A stretch of DNA of 64,000 nt from positions 1-64,000 of the forward strand of contig NZ_PVXN01000004.1 in the NCBI RefSeq assembly GCF_002995795.1, given 5' to 3'. The notes beneath the pieces were generated by a model, which was not told the DNA's origin, searched no databases, and saw only the letters and a list, made by a program, of their open reading frames with translations. Shown piece by piece: positions 16,268-26,476 of the stretch. Origin of the DNA: Clostridium thermopalmarium DSM 5974. Its GTDB lineage: Bacteria; Bacillota; Clostridia; Clostridiales; Clostridiaceae. The translations under genes were made by a program, and so were the position numbers. Each line of letters opens with the position of its first letter. Position 1 is the first letter of the stretch.

Positions 16268-18646
16268 TTATCTAAGTTCTGCTCCTAATTTTTGTTCAAG
16301 TGCTTTTATTATCTTATCATGTACTTTAGATACATCATTATCAGTCAAAGTTCTATTTTCTCCTCTATACGCTAGGGCGTAAGCTACACTCTTCTTTCCT
16401 TCTGGAACTTGTTTTCCTTTGTACACATCAAATAATTTTGCACTTTCTAAAATCTTTCCACCTTGGTTTTTAATAATATCTTCTATTTCCTGAACAAGAA
16501 TACTTTCATCTACTAATATAGCTATGTCTCTTGTTACAGCAGGAAACTTTGGAAGAGGTGTATAGCTTTTCTCCATAACAGCATTTTTATATAATACATC
16601 AAGGTTAAGCTCTGCTATATAGCATCTTTCATCAATTCCATAATTTTCAGTTACATCTGGATGTACTTCACCGACTACTCCTACGTACTGTTTCTTTATA
16701 TAAAGTGCAGCTGTCTTTCCTGGATGAAAACTTGGATTCTCACTTTCTCTTTGGAATTTAATTTTATTTACTCCTAAAGCATCTATTATGTTTTCAACTA
16801 CTCCTTTTAAATCTAAATAGTCTACATTTCCATACATACCTATAGTAACTATATTTCTCTCTTCAGGAAGTTCATTTTCGTCTTCTGTTGGTATATATAC
16901 TTTTCCTATTTCAAATAATCTAACTATTTCATTATTTCTTGAATAATTTCTAGCTAAAGCTTCCATCATTGAAGGTATTGATGTAGTTCTCATTATGCTG
17001 TAATCTTCTCCAAGAGGATTTTTTATAGCTACAGCCTTTCTTAAAATGCTGTCTTTTGGTATTAAAACTTTATCAAAGACCTTAGGACTTACGAATGAAT
17101 ATGTTATAGCTTGATTAAGTCCGCTAGATATTAAAGTTTGTAAAACTTTATCATCTAAAACTTGCTTTGTATTTTTTCCTCCTCTTATGTTTTCTACGCT
17201 TGGAATAGTAGATGAAATATTATTATATCCATAAATTCTTGCAATTTCTTCAGCTATATCTTCTCTTATGTTTATATCGCTTCTAAAAGTAGGAACATTT
17301 ATAACTAATGTGTCTCCTTCAATATCAGTCTTTAATTCTAATCTATCTAGATACTTTTTCATATCTTCCTTTGTCATATCTGTTCCTAAGAACTTATTAA
17401 TCCAGTTTGAATCTACCTTTAATACATGCGGTTCTACCTTCTCTGGATATATGTCAATAACACCTTCCATAACTTCCCCAGCACCTAATTCTTGAACTAG
17501 ATGACAAGCTCTATTCATAGCAATTTCCACAAGGTTAGGATCTAAATCTTTTTCAAACTTGCTTGAAGCATCTGTTCTTAATCCCAGATTTTTAGAAGAT
17601 ATTCTAATGTTTGTTCCATCAAAATTAGCACATTCAAAAACTATTGCTGTAGTATCATCTTTAACTTCTGAATTTAACCCTCCCATAATACCAGCAAGAC
17701 CAATAGTTCTATCTCCATCTTTAATATTTAACACTTGTGAGTTTAAAATTCTTTCCACACCATCTAGAGTTGTAAACTTTTCGCCTTCTTTAGCTCTTTC
17801 AACTACTATTCTATTAGAAGATATTTCTCTTCTATCAAAAGCGTGCATTGGTTGACCAAGCTCTATCATTACAAAGTTTGTTATATCAACTATATTATTT
17901 ATTGGTCTAACTCCAGCTTCTATAAGTCTTTCCTGCATCCATTGAGGTGAAGGAGCAATTTTTATGTTTTTAACACCTTTTGCCATATATCTTCTGCATA
18001 ATTTATCTTTTATCTCTACTTTTATATCGTCTTCTATATTATCTTTGCACTTTGAACTATACTCAAAATTTGGCATTCTATATTTTTTTCCTAAAGTTGC
18101 CGCTGTTTCTCTTGCTATACCAACTATGCTTAAACAATCTGGTCTATTTGAAGTTATTTCAAAATCTATAGTAGCTTTTTCTAAATCTATGACTTTCTTT
18201 ATATCTTTTCCAATTGGTGTACCCTCTGGGAGAATCATAAGGCCATGCACTGGTTTATCCCCAGCAATTCCAAGTTCTTCTTCCGAGCAGAACATACCAT
18301 TTGATACGGCTCCTCTTAACTTGCTTTTTTTAATCTTTGTTCCATCAGCTAAAGTGGAACAATGCAGTGCAGTTGGAACTACATCTCCTTCCTTCATATT
18401 TTTTGCTGCTGTAACTATTTGAATAGGCTCTTCTTCTCCTATATCTACCTGACATATAGACAATCTCTCAGCTTCTGGATGTGCTTCGATCTTTAGTATC
18501 TTTCCTGTGACTACCTTATCAACAATATCTCCAGTTACTATAATCTCTTCTACTTTTGAACCTGAAAGAGTTAAAGCATCACCTAATTCTTTAGGAGTTA
18601 TATCTATATCAACATAATCTTTTAGCCAATTTACTGGTACTTTCAT
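16268..18646 (-). CDS. pheT: Phenylalanyl-tRNA synthetase beta subunit
   Basis: The beta chain of the (alpha-beta)2 enzyme that charges tRNA-Phe; it carries the editing site. All expected parts of the 792 residues are present: the N-terminal tRNA-binding OB domain (about 40-150, with [14 protein letters not shown]), the B3/B4 editing domain (about 210-390, with [16 protein letters not shown]), the B5 domain (about 400-475) and the C-terminal ferredoxin-like anticodon-binding domain ([14 protein letters not shown]). RBS AGGAGGGAATTTT precedes the ATG. It is separated from pheS by 21 bp and is controlled by the same T-box. Confidence 0.98.
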   Translation of the reverse strand: MKVPVNWLKDYVDIDITPKELGDALTLSGSKVEEIIVTGDIVDKVVTGKILKIEAHPEAERLSICQVDIGEEEPIQIVTAAKNMKEGDVVPTALHCSTLADGTKIKKSKLRGAVSNGMFCSEEELGIAGDKPVHGLMILPEGTPIGKDIKKVIDLEKATIDFEITSNRPDCLSIVGIARETAATLGKKYRMPNFEYSSKCKDNIEDDIKVEIKDKLCRRYMAKGVKNIKIAPSPQWMQERLIEAGVRPINNIVDITNFVMIELGQPMHAFDRREISSNRIVVERAKEGEKFTTLDGVERILNSQVLNIKDGDRTIGLAGIMGGLNSEVKDDTTAIVFECANFDGTNIRISSKNLGLRTDASSKFEKDLDPNLVEIAMNRACHLVQELGAGEVMEGVIDIYPEKVEPHVLKVDSNWINKFLGTDMTKEDMKKYLDRLELKTDIEGDTLVINVPTFRSDINIREDIAEEIARIYGYNNISSTIPSVENIRGGKNTKQVLDDKVLQTLISSGLNQAITYSFVSPKVFDKVLIPKDSILRKAVAIKNPLGEDYSIMRTTSIPSMMEALARNYSRNNEIVRLFEIGKVYIPTEDENELPEERNIVTIGMYGNVDYLDLKGVVENIIDALGVNKIKFQRESENPSFHPGKTAALYIKKQYVGVVGEVHPDVTENYGIDERCYIAELNLDVLYKNAVMEKSYTPLPKFPAVTRDIAILVDESILVQEIEDIIKNQGGKILESAKLFDVYKGKQVPEGKKSVAYALAYRGENRTLTDNDVSKVHDKIIKALEQKLGAELR

Positions 18647-18667
18647 TAAAATTCCCTCCTATATCAT

Positions 18668-19687
18668 TTAAAATTGATTTAAAAATCTCATATCACTTTC
18701 ATATAATAATCTTATATCATCTAATTCATATTTTTGCATAACCATTCTATCTAGTCCAAATCCAAAAGCAAATCCGCTATATACCTCTGGGTCTATTCCA
18801 CAATTTCTTAAAACATCAGGATGAACCATTCCACATCCTAAGATTTCAATCCATCCACTGTTTTTACAAACATTGCATCCCTTTCCTCCGCACACAAAGC
18901 AAGTTGCATCCACTTCAGCAGAAGGTTCTGTAAATGGAAAATGATGAGGTCTAAATTTAGTTTGCATTTTTTCTCCAAACATCTTTTTAATAAATAGTTC
19001 AAGGGTTCCTCTTAAGTCCGCAAATGTTATACCTTTATCTACTACCAGCCCTTCTACTTGGTAAAATATTGGTGAATGAGTAGCATCCACTGCATCTGAA
19101 CGATAAACCTTTCCTGGAGCTATCATCTTTATCGGTGGTTTTTGATTTTCCATAGTTCTTACTTGTATTGGTGAAGTTTGAGTTCTTAAAACCACATTTT
19201 CATTTATGTAAAAAGTATCTTGTTCCCCTCTTGCAGGGTGATTTTTAGGAATATTTAAAGCTTCAAAATTATAATAATCCTTTTCTACTTCCGGCCCCTC
19301 TTCTACAGAAAAACCCATAGAAATGAATATATCAATTATGCTTTCTAAAGTAAGTTGAAGAGGATTTTTCTTTCCTATAAATTGCTTTCTCCCAGGCATG
19401 GATATATCTATTACTTCACTTTTTAACCTTGCCTCTTTTTCTTTATTCTTAATATTACTTGATGCAGCCTCAATTAAACTTTCTATATGTTCTCTTACCT
19501 CATTAGCAAGCTTTCCAACTATAGGTCTCTCTTCTGGAGACAATTTCCCCATTCCTCTTAAAATCTGAGTAAGTTCACCTTTCTTTCCCAAATATTTAAC
19601 TCTAATGTTTTCAAGTTCTGTTTTGCTTGAAACTTTATTAAGCTCATCCAAAGCAGTATTCTTGATTTGCTCTAATTTTTCTCTCAT
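18668..19687 (-). CDS. pheS: Phenylalanyl-tRNA synthetase alpha subunit
   Basis: The catalytic chain of PheRS. The ATG at 19687 (MREKLEQ) follows AGGAGAAGAAAT; an in-frame reading up to 19729 lies in the leader and has no site. The 339 residues show an N-terminal coiled coil (1-90) and the class II core: motif 2 ([20 protein letters not shown]), the Cys-rich insert typical of Firmicutes ([17 protein letters not shown]) and motif 3 ([13 protein letters not shown]). It forms an operon with pheT under a Phe-specific T-box. Confidence 0.98.
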   Translation of the reverse strand: MREKLEQIKNTALDELNKVSSKTELENIRVKYLGKKGELTQILRGMGKLSPEERPIVGKLANEVREHIESLIEAASSNIKNKEKEARLKSEVIDISMPGRKQFIGKKNPLQLTLESIIDIFISMGFSVEEGPEVEKDYYNFEALNIPKNHPARGEQDTFYINENVVLRTQTSPIQVRTMENQKPPIKMIAPGKVYRSDAVDATHSPIFYQVEGLVVDKGITFADLRGTLELFIKKMFGEKMQTKFRPHHFPFTEPSAEVDATCFVCGGKGCNVCKNSGWIEILGCGMVHPDVLRNCGIDPEVYSGFAFGFGLDRMVMQKYELDDIRLLYESDMRFLNQF

Positions 19688-19716
19688 ATTTCTTCTCCTT
19701 TCATAACTTATATAAA

Positions 19717-19991
19717 TAAAAAACTCCATCCCTTAAACTTAGGGACGAAGTTACTCCGCGTTACCACCCTTATTAGCTGCAAAAACTTACAGCTCTCTTA
19801 TTAAAAGTTATCGGATTTACCGCTAATTGCTACTTTTAATTTTCACAATTAGAACTCCAGAGCGAACTTCGATATACTCCTTCTTAAAAAGGTTTCCAGC
19901 CTATGACCTTTTCTCTCTGCAAGAATTAGTCTATCTACTCTCTCCATCATAGTTTATCAATTTATTATTTTAATCTATATCTATAAACTTA
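19717..19991 (-). promoter_or_regulatory. T-box riboswitch, tRNA-Phe specific (pheS leader)
   Basis: The T-box sequence AAGGGTGGTAACGCGG is read on the minus strand at 19771-19756. It overlaps the terminator stem AACTTCGTCCCT/AGGGATGGAGTT with a T-run (to 19717). In stem I the specifier is TTC (Phe) at 19866-19864, in the context GAAG-TTC-GC..GGAG. The same context holds GTA in the valS leader and ACC in the thrS leader. Uncharged tRNA-Phe would stabilise the antiterminator. Confidence 0.93.
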
Positions 19992-19997
19992 CATAAT

Positions 19998-20026
19998 ATT
20001 ATAACCACAATAAATCAAAATTTCAA
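19998..20026 (-). promoter_or_regulatory. Sigma-A promoter of pheST
   Basis: TTGAAA (20026-20021), a 17-bp spacer and TATAAT (20003-19998) lie on the minus strand, overlapping the stop codon of the upstream methyltransferase gene. Confidence 0.65.
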
Positions 20027-20817
20027 ATATTTTTTTGTTTTTCTTTTTGTCTTACCGCTTCATACATCATAATGCTAGCTGCTACAGCTGCATTTAAAGA
20101 CTCTGCTCCTCCAGGCATAGGAATTTTCACTTTCTCATCATTTAATTCGTATAATTCCTTACTTATTCCATTTCCTTCATTACCTACACATATTACAACC
20201 TTACCAGTTAAATCCACATCATAAAAGTTATTTTCTGTGTCCAATGAACTTACTATAATTTTAAAACCATTACTTTTTAAATCTTTTATAATTTTAAAAT
20301 TATCGTCTTCAATAATAGGAATATTGAATATTGAACCCATTGTAGATCTTAGAGTTTTATCATTGTATACATCAACAGTTCCTTTAGTAACTATGACTCC
20401 TAAAGCTCCACTTGCATGAGCACTCCTAATGATAGTTCCCATATTGCCTGGATCCTGAACTTTATCAGCTAATACATAAAATCCTTCCTTATTAGCTATA
20501 TTAACTTTTTTATTATTAACAACAGCTAAAATTCCCTGAGGGTTTTCTGTATTACATAGTTCTTTTAATAGTGATGCCTTTATACAATTTATCTTAGTAT
20601 TATTCTGTATTAACTTATCAATGCCAAATTCTCTATATTTATCTAGTGCATTTTCACTTATAAAAATATATGGCACTTCAAAAGAAGACTTTAGAGCCTC
20701 TTCTACAAATCTAAAACCTTCTATAATAAATTGTTGATTTTCTATTCTATATTTTTTTTTATTTAATTTTTTTACTTCCTTGATTAGAGAATTATCTTTA
20801 CTTTCAATAGTATCCAC
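20023..20817 (-). CDS. TrmH-family (SpoU) RNA 2'-O-methyltransferase, YsgA-like
   Basis: A SPOUT-class enzyme that moves a methyl group from SAM to ribose in rRNA or tRNA. The start chosen is GTG at 20817, which follows GAGGGTGACTTT; the TTG at 20835 lacks a site. The 264 residues show the N-terminal substrate-binding domain (IEGFRFVEEAL) and SpoU motifs I-III: DPGNMGTIIRSAHASG, VICVGNEGNGISKEL and KIPMPGGAESLNAAVAASI. Position next to pheS matches B. subtilis ysgA. The target nucleotide is unknown. Confidence 0.9.
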   Translation of the reverse strand: MDTIESKDNSLIKEVKKLNKKKYRIENQQFIIEGFRFVEEALKSSFEVPYIFISENALDKYREFGIDKLIQNNTKINCIKASLLKELCNTENPQGILAVVNNKKVNIANKEGFYVLADKVQDPGNMGTIIRSAHASGALGVIVTKGTVDVYNDKTLRSTMGSIFNIPIIEDDNFKIIKDLKSNGFKIIVSSLDTENNFYDVDLTGKVVICVGNEGNGISKELYELNDEKVKIPMPGGAESLNAAVAASIMMYEAVRQKEKQKNI

Positions 20818-20855
20818 AAAGTCACCCTCTAACAATCTATTTTTTCCTGTATAAT

Positions 20856-20891
20856 AAAATAAAATGCAGCTCTAAGGCTGCATTTTATTTT
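20856..20891 (-). terminator. Terminator of the infC-rpmI-rplT operon
   Basis: Arms 20856-20870 and 20877-20891 are 15-bp complements (core AAAATGCAGC/GCTGCATTTT). The T-rich 3' arm itself supplies the U-rich part. It overlaps the rplT stop codon. Confidence 0.85.
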
Positions 20892-21249
20892 AAGCGTTTA
20901 ATTGTTTTTTTGCAACTTCAACTAAATCAGCAAATGCCTTTGGATCATTTATAGCAATCTCTGAAAGCATTTTTCTATTCATGTTTATTCCAGCAAGCTT
21001 AATTCCATTCATGAATCTTGAATAAGAAAGACCATTCATTCTTGTAGCTGCATTTATTCTAGCTATCCAAAGTCTTCTAAAGTCTCTTTTCTTTAACTTT
21101 CTGCCAACGTATGCAAATGCCATTGCTCTCATTACAGTTTCGTTAGCAACTCTAAATGTCTTACTTCTTCTTCCATAATATCCTTTTGCAAGCTTTAATA
21201 TTTTTTTATGTTTTTTACGAGCATGCATAGCTCTTTTTACTCTAGCCAT
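20890..21249 (-). CDS. rplT: 50S ribosomal protein L20
   Basis: L20 is an early-assembly 23S-binding protein, and in Firmicutes the repressor of its own operon. The 119 residues are the standard length and carry the basic N-terminus ([16 protein letters not shown]), then [14 protein letters not shown] and [23 protein letters not shown] precedes the ATG. It follows rpmI by 30 bp and is the last gene of the operon. Confidence 0.99.
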   Translation of the reverse strand: MARVKRAMHARKKHKKILKLAKGYYGRRSKTFRVANETVMRAMAFAYVGRKLKKRDFRRLWIARINAATRMNGLSYSRFMNGIKLAGINMNRKMLSEIAINDPKAFADLVEVAKKQLNA

Positions 21250-21279
21250 TAGATAAACCTCCTTTTGTTACCATTACCA

Positions 21280-21477
21280 CTATAGATATGGTAGTAATTT
21301 TTTCATTACTTTTTCTTGTGCTTCAGATACAAGTGCACCTTTTCTAAGATTTCTCTTTGTTTTAGAAGATTTCTTAGTTAATATGTGGCTCTTAAAAGCC
21401 TTAGCTCTCTTAAGCTTTCCACTTCCTGTTTTCTTAAATCTCTTTGCTGCACCTCTATGACTTTTCATTTTTGGCAT
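21280..21477 (-). CDS. rpmI: 50S ribosomal protein L35
   Basis: A 65-residue, very basic protein of the large subunit, with the family start [20 protein letters not shown] and [28 protein letters not shown] precedes the ATG. It lies between infC and rplT, the usual order. Confidence 0.99.
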   Translation of the reverse strand: MPKMKSHRGAAKRFKKTGSGKLKRAKAFKSHILTKKSSKTKRNLRKGALVSEAQEKVMKKLLPYL

Positions 21478-21497
21478 AATAAAATTCCTCCTTTCAA

Positions 21498-22010
21498 TTA
21501 AGCCTTTTTGGGAGCTAATATTAAAACCATATTTCTCCCCTCAAGTTTTGCAGGCTTTTCAATAACACAAACATCTTCTATCTTTGATACAAATAAATTT
21601 AATATGTCATTTCCTTTATAGGAATAATCAGCTTCTCTTCCTCTAAATCTTACTGTAACTTTAACTTTATCTCCATCTTTTAGGAATTTTTTTGCTCTGT
21701 TAGCTTTTATTTCAATATCATGTTCTTCAATTGTTGGACTTAATCTGATTTCCTTAATATTTACAACCTTTTGATTTTTCTTAGCTTCTTTGACTTTCTT
21801 AGTTTGCTCATATAGATACTTTCCATAATCCATTATCTTGCAAACCGGTGGAACTGCATTTGGGGATATCATTACTAAATCCAATTCTTTTTCTTCAGCT
21901 GCCTTCAAAGCCTCTTTAATGTTTACGATACCACACTGTTTTCCATCTTCACCTATAAGTCTTACTTCCTTTTCTCTAATTTGTTCATTAATAAGACACT
22001 CTTTTTTTAT
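21498..22010 (-). CDS. infC: Translation initiation factor IF-3, with AUA start
   Basis: IF-3 checks start codons on the 30S subunit. The conserved N-terminus ([18 protein letters not shown]) is encoded upstream of the first usual start codon. A TGA stop lies inside the ribosome binding site, and the first sense codons after it are AAG AAT ATA. The AUA at 22010 is 9 bp after GGAGG and gives a standard 170-residue protein. The AUU at 21995 is too far from the site. Rare start codons in infC are known to allow IF-3 to repress its own synthesis. The rest is typical ([34 protein letters not shown]). Confidence 0.95.
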   Translation of the reverse strand: MKKECLINEQIREKEVRLIGEDGKQCGIVNIKEALKAAEEKELDLVMISPNAVPPVCKIMDYGKYLYEQTKKVKEAKKNQKVVNIKEIRLSPTIEEHDIEIKANRAKKFLKDGDKVKVTVRFRGREADYSYKGNDILNLFVSKIEDVCVIEKPAKLEGRNMVLILAPKKA

Positions 22011-22106
22011 ATTCTTTCACCTCCGAAATAACTTTAAAGCCTTTAAACATACATTTCTATATTTCTATCTTAAGAATTATAGACCATATTAAAATTGATT
22101 TAACAA

Positions 22107-22234
22107 ATAAAAAGGGACAGCTCAAAGCTGTCCCATACATTTCATAATCTAAAAATGCTTAACATAGCATAATGAATGTATAACCTTACTAGCGATGCTG
22201 TAAGGTGAGAAACAGCTTAGTTTCTTCTTGACAA
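22107..22234 (-). promoter_or_regulatory. infC-rpmI-rplT leader with transcription attenuator (L20-leader type)
   Basis: A leader of roughly 220 nt separates the promoter from infC. It ends in a strong intrinsic terminator (GGGACAGCT/AGCTGTCCC, 22134-22114, then TTTTTATTT) about 100 bp before the infC start. Upstream pairing segments include ACCTTAC/GTAAGGT at about 22206-22178. In B. subtilis this operon is controlled by L20 binding to a leader that terminates early, and the layout here fits that model. Confidence 0.75.
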
Positions 22235-22239
22235 ATAGT

Positions 22240-22268
22240 ATTCTACTAGTATTAGCTCATTATGTCAA
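22240..22268 (-). promoter_or_regulatory. Sigma-A promoter of infC-rpmI-rplT
   Basis: TTGACA (22268-22263), a 17-bp spacer and TAGAAT (22245-22240) lie on the minus strand just after the thrS stop codon. Confidence 0.8.
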
Positions 22269-22275
22269 TACTTTT

Positions 22276-24189
22276 TTATAAAGTATTAATTCTTTTTTCT
22301 ATTTTATTCATAATATCCTCTACAAAAACATCTAAATTCATTGATCCTAGGTCTCCTTCATCTCTTGACCTTACTGATAAATTATTTTCATTCATTTCCT
22401 TTTCTCCAATAATCAACATATAAGGTACTTTTTCAAGTTGAGCTTCTCTAATCTTATATCCTATTTTTTCAGCTCTCTCATCCATTTCTACTCTAATTCC
22501 CTTATCAAATAGATAATTTCTAACCTTTGTTGCATATTCAATATATTTATCTGATATTGGGAGAATCTTAACTTGGACTGGAGCTAACCATACTGGGAAT
22601 TTACCTGCATAATGCTCAATCAATATACCTATAAATCTTTCTATACTTCCAAAGGCAACTCTATGGATCATTACAGGTCTATGTTTTTCTCCATCCTTAC
22701 CTACATAAGTTAAATCAAATCTTTGAGGCATTTGCATATCTAATTGAATAGTTCCGCATTGCCATGTTCTTCCTATGCAATCTTCTAAATGGAAGTCTAT
22801 CTTAGGTCCATAGAAAGCTCCATCCCCCTCGTTTATTATATAATCGAGTCCTAAATCTTCTAAAGCCTCTCTTAATCCATTTTCAGCTCTTTCCCATTCT
22901 TCATCAGTTCCCATTGAATCTTCTGGTCTTGTAGACAATTCCACGTGATACTTAAATCCAAAAGTCTTATAGACTTCATCTATTAATTTTGCAACACCTT
23001 TTATTTCATCCTTTATTTGCTCTGGAAGCATGAATATATGAGCATCATCCTGGGTGAAAGCTCTTACTCTCATAAGTCCGTGTAACGCTCCTGAAAGTTC
23101 ATGTCTATGAACTCTTCCCAATTCTGCATAACGTAGTGGTAATTCTCTATAAGAGTGAATTGCTGTCTTATAGGCAAGCATACCACCTGGGCAGTTCATT
23201 GGTTTTATTGCAAAATCTTGATCATCAATCTTTACTGTATACATATTATCTTTATAATGATCCCAGTGACCTGAGTTTTCCCAAAGATGCCTACTTAAAA
23301 TAATAGGAGTTTCTATTTCAGCATATCCAGCTTCTCTATGAAGTTCTCTCCAATAAGCTAAAAGAGCATTTTTAAGTTCAATTCCTTTAGGTAAAAATAA
23401 TGGGAAACCTGGTCCTTCATCTGGAATTATAAATAACCCTAACTCTTTTCCTAATTTTCTATGATCTCTTTTTTTAGCTTCTTCCATCATGCGAATATAT
23501 TCATCTAACTCACTCTTTTTAGTGAATGCAGTTCCATATATTCTTTGAAGCATTTTGTTCTTTTCATTACCTCTCCAATAAGCTCCTGCAACTGAAAGCA
23601 ATTTTACTGCTTTAACATCTTTAGTTGAAGGAACATGAGGACCTGCACAAAGATCAACAAATTCTCCCTGCTCATAGAAAGATATAAGTGCATCTTCTGG
23701 TAAATCTTCAATTAATTCAACCTTATAATCTTCATTTCTTTCTTTCATAAATTTTATAGCTTCTTCTCTTGGAAGTATAAATTTCTTTAACTGAAGATTT
23801 TCCTTAATTATCTTCTCCATCTCTTTTTCAATCTTTTCTAGTATTTCTGGAGTAAAAGAAAAATCAGCATCAAAGTCATAATAAAATCCGTTGTCTATTG
23901 CTGGTCCTATTGCAAGCTTTACATCAGGATACAATCTTTTTACTGCTTGAGCTAATATATGTGAAGCAGTGTGTCTTAGAGTAGCTCTTCCATCTTCGTC
24001 TTCAAAAGTTAGTATTTCTAAAGTACAATCTTCATTTACTTTATCCATAAGCTCAGCCTTGTTACCATTAATCTTTGCTCCTAAAGCCTTTTTTCTTAAA
24101 GAAGGGCTTATTTTAGAAGCTATTTCTCCAACAGTTAATCCTTCTTCAACCTCAAGAATCTTTCCATCTTTTAGTGTAATTTTAACCAT
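22276..24189 (-). CDS. thrS: Threonyl-tRNA synthetase
   Basis: Charges tRNA-Thr and clears Ser-tRNA-Thr. The 637 residues show the TGS domain (1-62), the editing domain (HTASHILAQAVKRLYP and the HxxxH/CAGPH site FVDLCAGPHVPS), the class II core (motif 2 RVHRHELSGALHGLMRVRAFTQDD; zinc-site Cys in MNCPGGMLA; motif 3 VHRV-type segment MIHRVAFGSIERFI) and the anticodon domain (PVQVKILPISDKY). RBS AAGGAGGAAAAATT precedes the ATG. It is preceded by a Thr T-box and followed by the infC operon. Confidence 0.99.
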   Translation of the reverse strand: MVKITLKDGKILEVEEGLTVGEIASKISPSLRKKALGAKINGNKAELMDKVNEDCTLEILTFEDEDGRATLRHTASHILAQAVKRLYPDVKLAIGPAIDNGFYYDFDADFSFTPEILEKIEKEMEKIIKENLQLKKFILPREEAIKFMKERNEDYKVELIEDLPEDALISFYEQGEFVDLCAGPHVPSTKDVKAVKLLSVAGAYWRGNEKNKMLQRIYGTAFTKKSELDEYIRMMEEAKKRDHRKLGKELGLFIIPDEGPGFPLFLPKGIELKNALLAYWRELHREAGYAEIETPIILSRHLWENSGHWDHYKDNMYTVKIDDQDFAIKPMNCPGGMLAYKTAIHSYRELPLRYAELGRVHRHELSGALHGLMRVRAFTQDDAHIFMLPEQIKDEIKGVAKLIDEVYKTFGFKYHVELSTRPEDSMGTDEEWERAENGLREALEDLGLDYIINEGDGAFYGPKIDFHLEDCIGRTWQCGTIQLDMQMPQRFDLTYVGKDGEKHRPVMIHRVAFGSIERFIGILIEHYAGKFPVWLAPVQVKILPISDKYIEYATKVRNYLFDKGIRVEMDERAEKIGYKIREAQLEKVPYMLIIGEKEMNENNLSVRSRDEGDLGSMNLDVFVEDIMNKIEKRINTL

Positions 24190-24228
24190 AATTTTTCCTC
24201 CTTGTTCATATATTCATTTTATTTTCCC

Positions 24229-24531
24229 AAAAAATAAAACTCATCCCAAAATGGGACGAGTAATATCGTGGTTCCACCCAAATTAACAATAGAATATTAA
24301 CAACAATATTCTAAAGTCATCTTGATAATTTTAACGCTTATTAAGCGGATAATATCTACTAAATTTAAATTATATTTCGATATTCAACTCAAAGGTGGTT
24401 TTCAATAGTACTTGCACAGAAAATCTTTCAGCCTACGGATTTTCCTCTCTTAGAACAGTATACTATCTACTCTTCCTTATCATCGTCTTTATCTTATCTT
24501 TATAACGTTTTAATGAGCATATCTCTATTTT
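24229..24531 (-). promoter_or_regulatory. T-box riboswitch, tRNA-Thr specific (thrS leader)
   Basis: The T-box sequence TGGGTGGAACCACG is read on the minus strand at 24280-24267. The overlapping terminator is ACTCGTCCCA/TGGGATGAGT followed by a T-run. The specifier ACC (Thr) is at 24399-24397 in the context GAAA-ACC-ACCTTTGAG. The leader accounts for nearly all of the 387-bp gap before thrS. Confidence 0.93.
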
Positions 24532-24537
24532 TAGTAA

Positions 24538-24566
24538 ATTATATTATTAAAAATTCTAAATGTCAA
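24538..24566 (-). promoter_or_regulatory. Consensus sigma-A promoter of thrS
   Basis: TTGACA (24566-24561), a 17-bp spacer and TATAAT (24543-24538): both hexamers match the consensus exactly. Confidence 0.9.
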
Positions 24567-24576
24567 CTACTTATAC

Positions 24577-25476
24577 CTATATTTTTATAGCATTTTTTAT
24601 TTTATTGCAGATTTCACAATTATTACATATTGTAACCCTGTTTTCGAATACCTTTTTAATAGTATCTATTAATTCTTTATTTCTGCAATTATCTTCGCAG
24701 TGAATTATTATTTTTTCTGGACAATATGTTATGAGTCCACTTATAATTAAATCCTCAGTACCCACATTTCCTATATATTTGGTTTGAGATAGATCATTTA
24801 ATATTTCATCCATTATGTCACTGCCATTACCGTCTTGTATATTATAGCTTCCATCCTCTCTAATAGCTATATTAATTTCACTAATTTTACTTTCTTGAAT
24901 TTCTACAAAGTACTTTAATAATTTTATAAATTCATTATATTCCTTTTCTGCCATGTACTTTTCTACTACTTTATTAACTATATCTTCTAAATCTTTACGA
25001 AGCTCTTTTACCCTAAAAGTAATAAATCCCTGTAGATTAAATTCACTATTTTCTTCAATACAGTTTTTTATTTTATCAATTATTTCATTTTTTTTATTCA
25101 TACAAAAAACCATATCTTCATCAGTAATTCTTTCTTCATCATTTAGCACTCTAAAACTCCTATTTGCAATTTCTTTCATTTCATCATATCTTAGAAAAAA
25201 ATAAACGTCCGCCAAATAATGGTACATTTCATCTTCATAGTATTTTTTTATAACAATTTTATATAATATATTAGCTATATATAAATTAAACCTATTTTTT
25301 AATTTTATACTAAAGTCATAATCATTACAAAATATTTTTACAAAATTAAATCCTGAATCTATGCTTTCAGAAATTCCAAGGAATACATTTTTCTGCTCAA
25401 AGTATTCTTTCATGTCACTTAAATATTCCATAATATCTTCATCCTCATTACTGTAAACCATCGTAAATAATAGCAC
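24577..25476 (-). CDS. ytxC: YtxC-like sporulation protein
   Basis: A soluble protein of about 299 residues resembling the YtxC family (putative sporulation protein; biochemical function unknown). It has Tyr/Asp-rich helices (MYHYLADVYFFLRYDEM), a central helical part (GFITFRVKELRKDLEDIVNKVV) and a Cys-rich end (HCEDNCRN, CNNCEICNKIK) that could bind metal. GTG at 25476 is the likely start because AAGGAG lies 8 bp upstream; the GTG at 25485 is too close to that site. Location just upstream of thrS, as in B. subtilis, supports the call. Confidence 0.78.
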   Translation of the reverse strand: MLLFTMVYSNEDEDIMEYLSDMKEYFEQKNVFLGISESIDSGFNFVKIFCNDYDFSIKLKNRFNLYIANILYKIVIKKYYEDEMYHYLADVYFFLRYDEMKEIANRSFRVLNDEERITDEDMVFCMNKKNEIIDKIKNCIEENSEFNLQGFITFRVKELRKDLEDIVNKVVEKYMAEKEYNEFIKLLKYFVEIQESKISEINIAIREDGSYNIQDGNGSDIMDEILNDLSQTKYIGNVGTEDLIISGLITYCPEKIIIHCEDNCRNKELIDTIKKVFENRVTICNNCEICNKIKNAIKI

Positions 25477-25622
25477 ATTACACACTCCTTCCTTGGATTA
25501 GTATGTGTTTAATTATAATGTCTATACAAAACATTAAAATATTTACATCTATCCAACATGGACATAAACTTTATACTAATGTTATATTATATTTAAAATT
25601 TAACATTATAAAGGTGATATTC

Positions 25623-26327
25623 ATGAAAAAAATAATTATTGATCACAGAACTTCTTACGAAGAAAAAAATAATTTGTCAAGACTCAAATACAAAATTTTA
25701 GAATGCCCTCCCTGCTTAACTCTTTACCAGGCTGTTTGCGGTCATCCTGATATGCTTTTACATATTATAGATAATCAAAGGATAATTGTTCATAAAGATA
25801 TGCCAGAAAGCTTTATAGAAAATTTAAAAAACTTAGGTTTAACCGTTATTTTATCAAATTCTTCTTTATCATCCAGTTATCCTTTTGATATTATATTGAA
25901 TGCTGTTAGTATCTCAAATTTATTTATTCATTATACAGATTATACAGATAAAAATTTGTTGGATATAGTAAGTAAAAGTAAAAAATTAATTAAAGTAAAA
26001 CAAGGATATACAAAATGCTCTACAGCTATTGTAAGTGAAAAAGCTGCAATAACCAGTGATGTTCCTATTGCAAAAGCCTTATATGACCAAAATATAGATG
26101 TATTGCTTTTGCCTCCTGGAGATATAGAACTGCCTGGTTTGGATTATGGATTTATTGGTGGAACCTGTGGTTTAATTGAAGAAAATGTTTTAGCCTTTTA
26201 TGGCGATCTAAGCTGCTATGCCTATGGAAAAGACGTTTTAAGTTTTTTAAAAAAACACAATGTTGAACCATTTTTCTTACGCAAAGGCAAACTTATAGAT
26301 AGAGGAAGCATTTTTACACTAGATTAG
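25623..26327 (+). CDS. DUF6873-like GME-fold protein
   Basis: A 234-residue protein similar, from memory, to DUF6873 proteins assigned to the GME (guanidino-group modifying enzyme) fold. The ATG at 25623 follows AAAGGTGATATTC; the in-frame sequence back to 25503 is non-coding in character. Visible features are ECPPCLTLYQAVCGHPDM near residue 26, KQGYTKCSTAIVSEKAAITSD in the middle (a possible active-site Cys) and GFIGGTCGLIEENVLAFYGDLS towards the end, with internal repeats expected of this fold. Substrate unknown. It stands alone, divergent from ytxC. Confidence 0.65.
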   Translation: MKKIIIDHRTSYEEKNNLSRLKYKILECPPCLTLYQAVCGHPDMLLHIIDNQRIIVHKDMPESFIENLKNLGLTVILSNSSLSSSYPFDIILNAVSISNLFIHYTDYTDKNLLDIVSKSKKLIKVKQGYTKCSTAIVSEKAAITSDVPIAKALYDQNIDVLLLPPGDIELPGLDYGFIGGTCGLIEENVLAFYGDLSCYAYGKDVLSFLKKHNVEPFFLRKGKLIDRGSIFTLD

Positions 26328-26476
26328 AGTTTAAGCATTGAAGTTTATACACTATATGATAAATTGAAGCGTAATAAAAGATTGGCCATAGCTCATTTTG
26401 AATTACTAGACTTTAAAGCCACATTATGGTAAAATATTTATATAGGGAATTATTGGGATACAAGAGGAGGATTCCT

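Noticed and set aside
26426-26476. Longer N-terminus for the small membrane protein
   Set aside because: The upstream ATG has no ribosome site, while the internal ATG at 26477 follows a strong AGAGGAGG.
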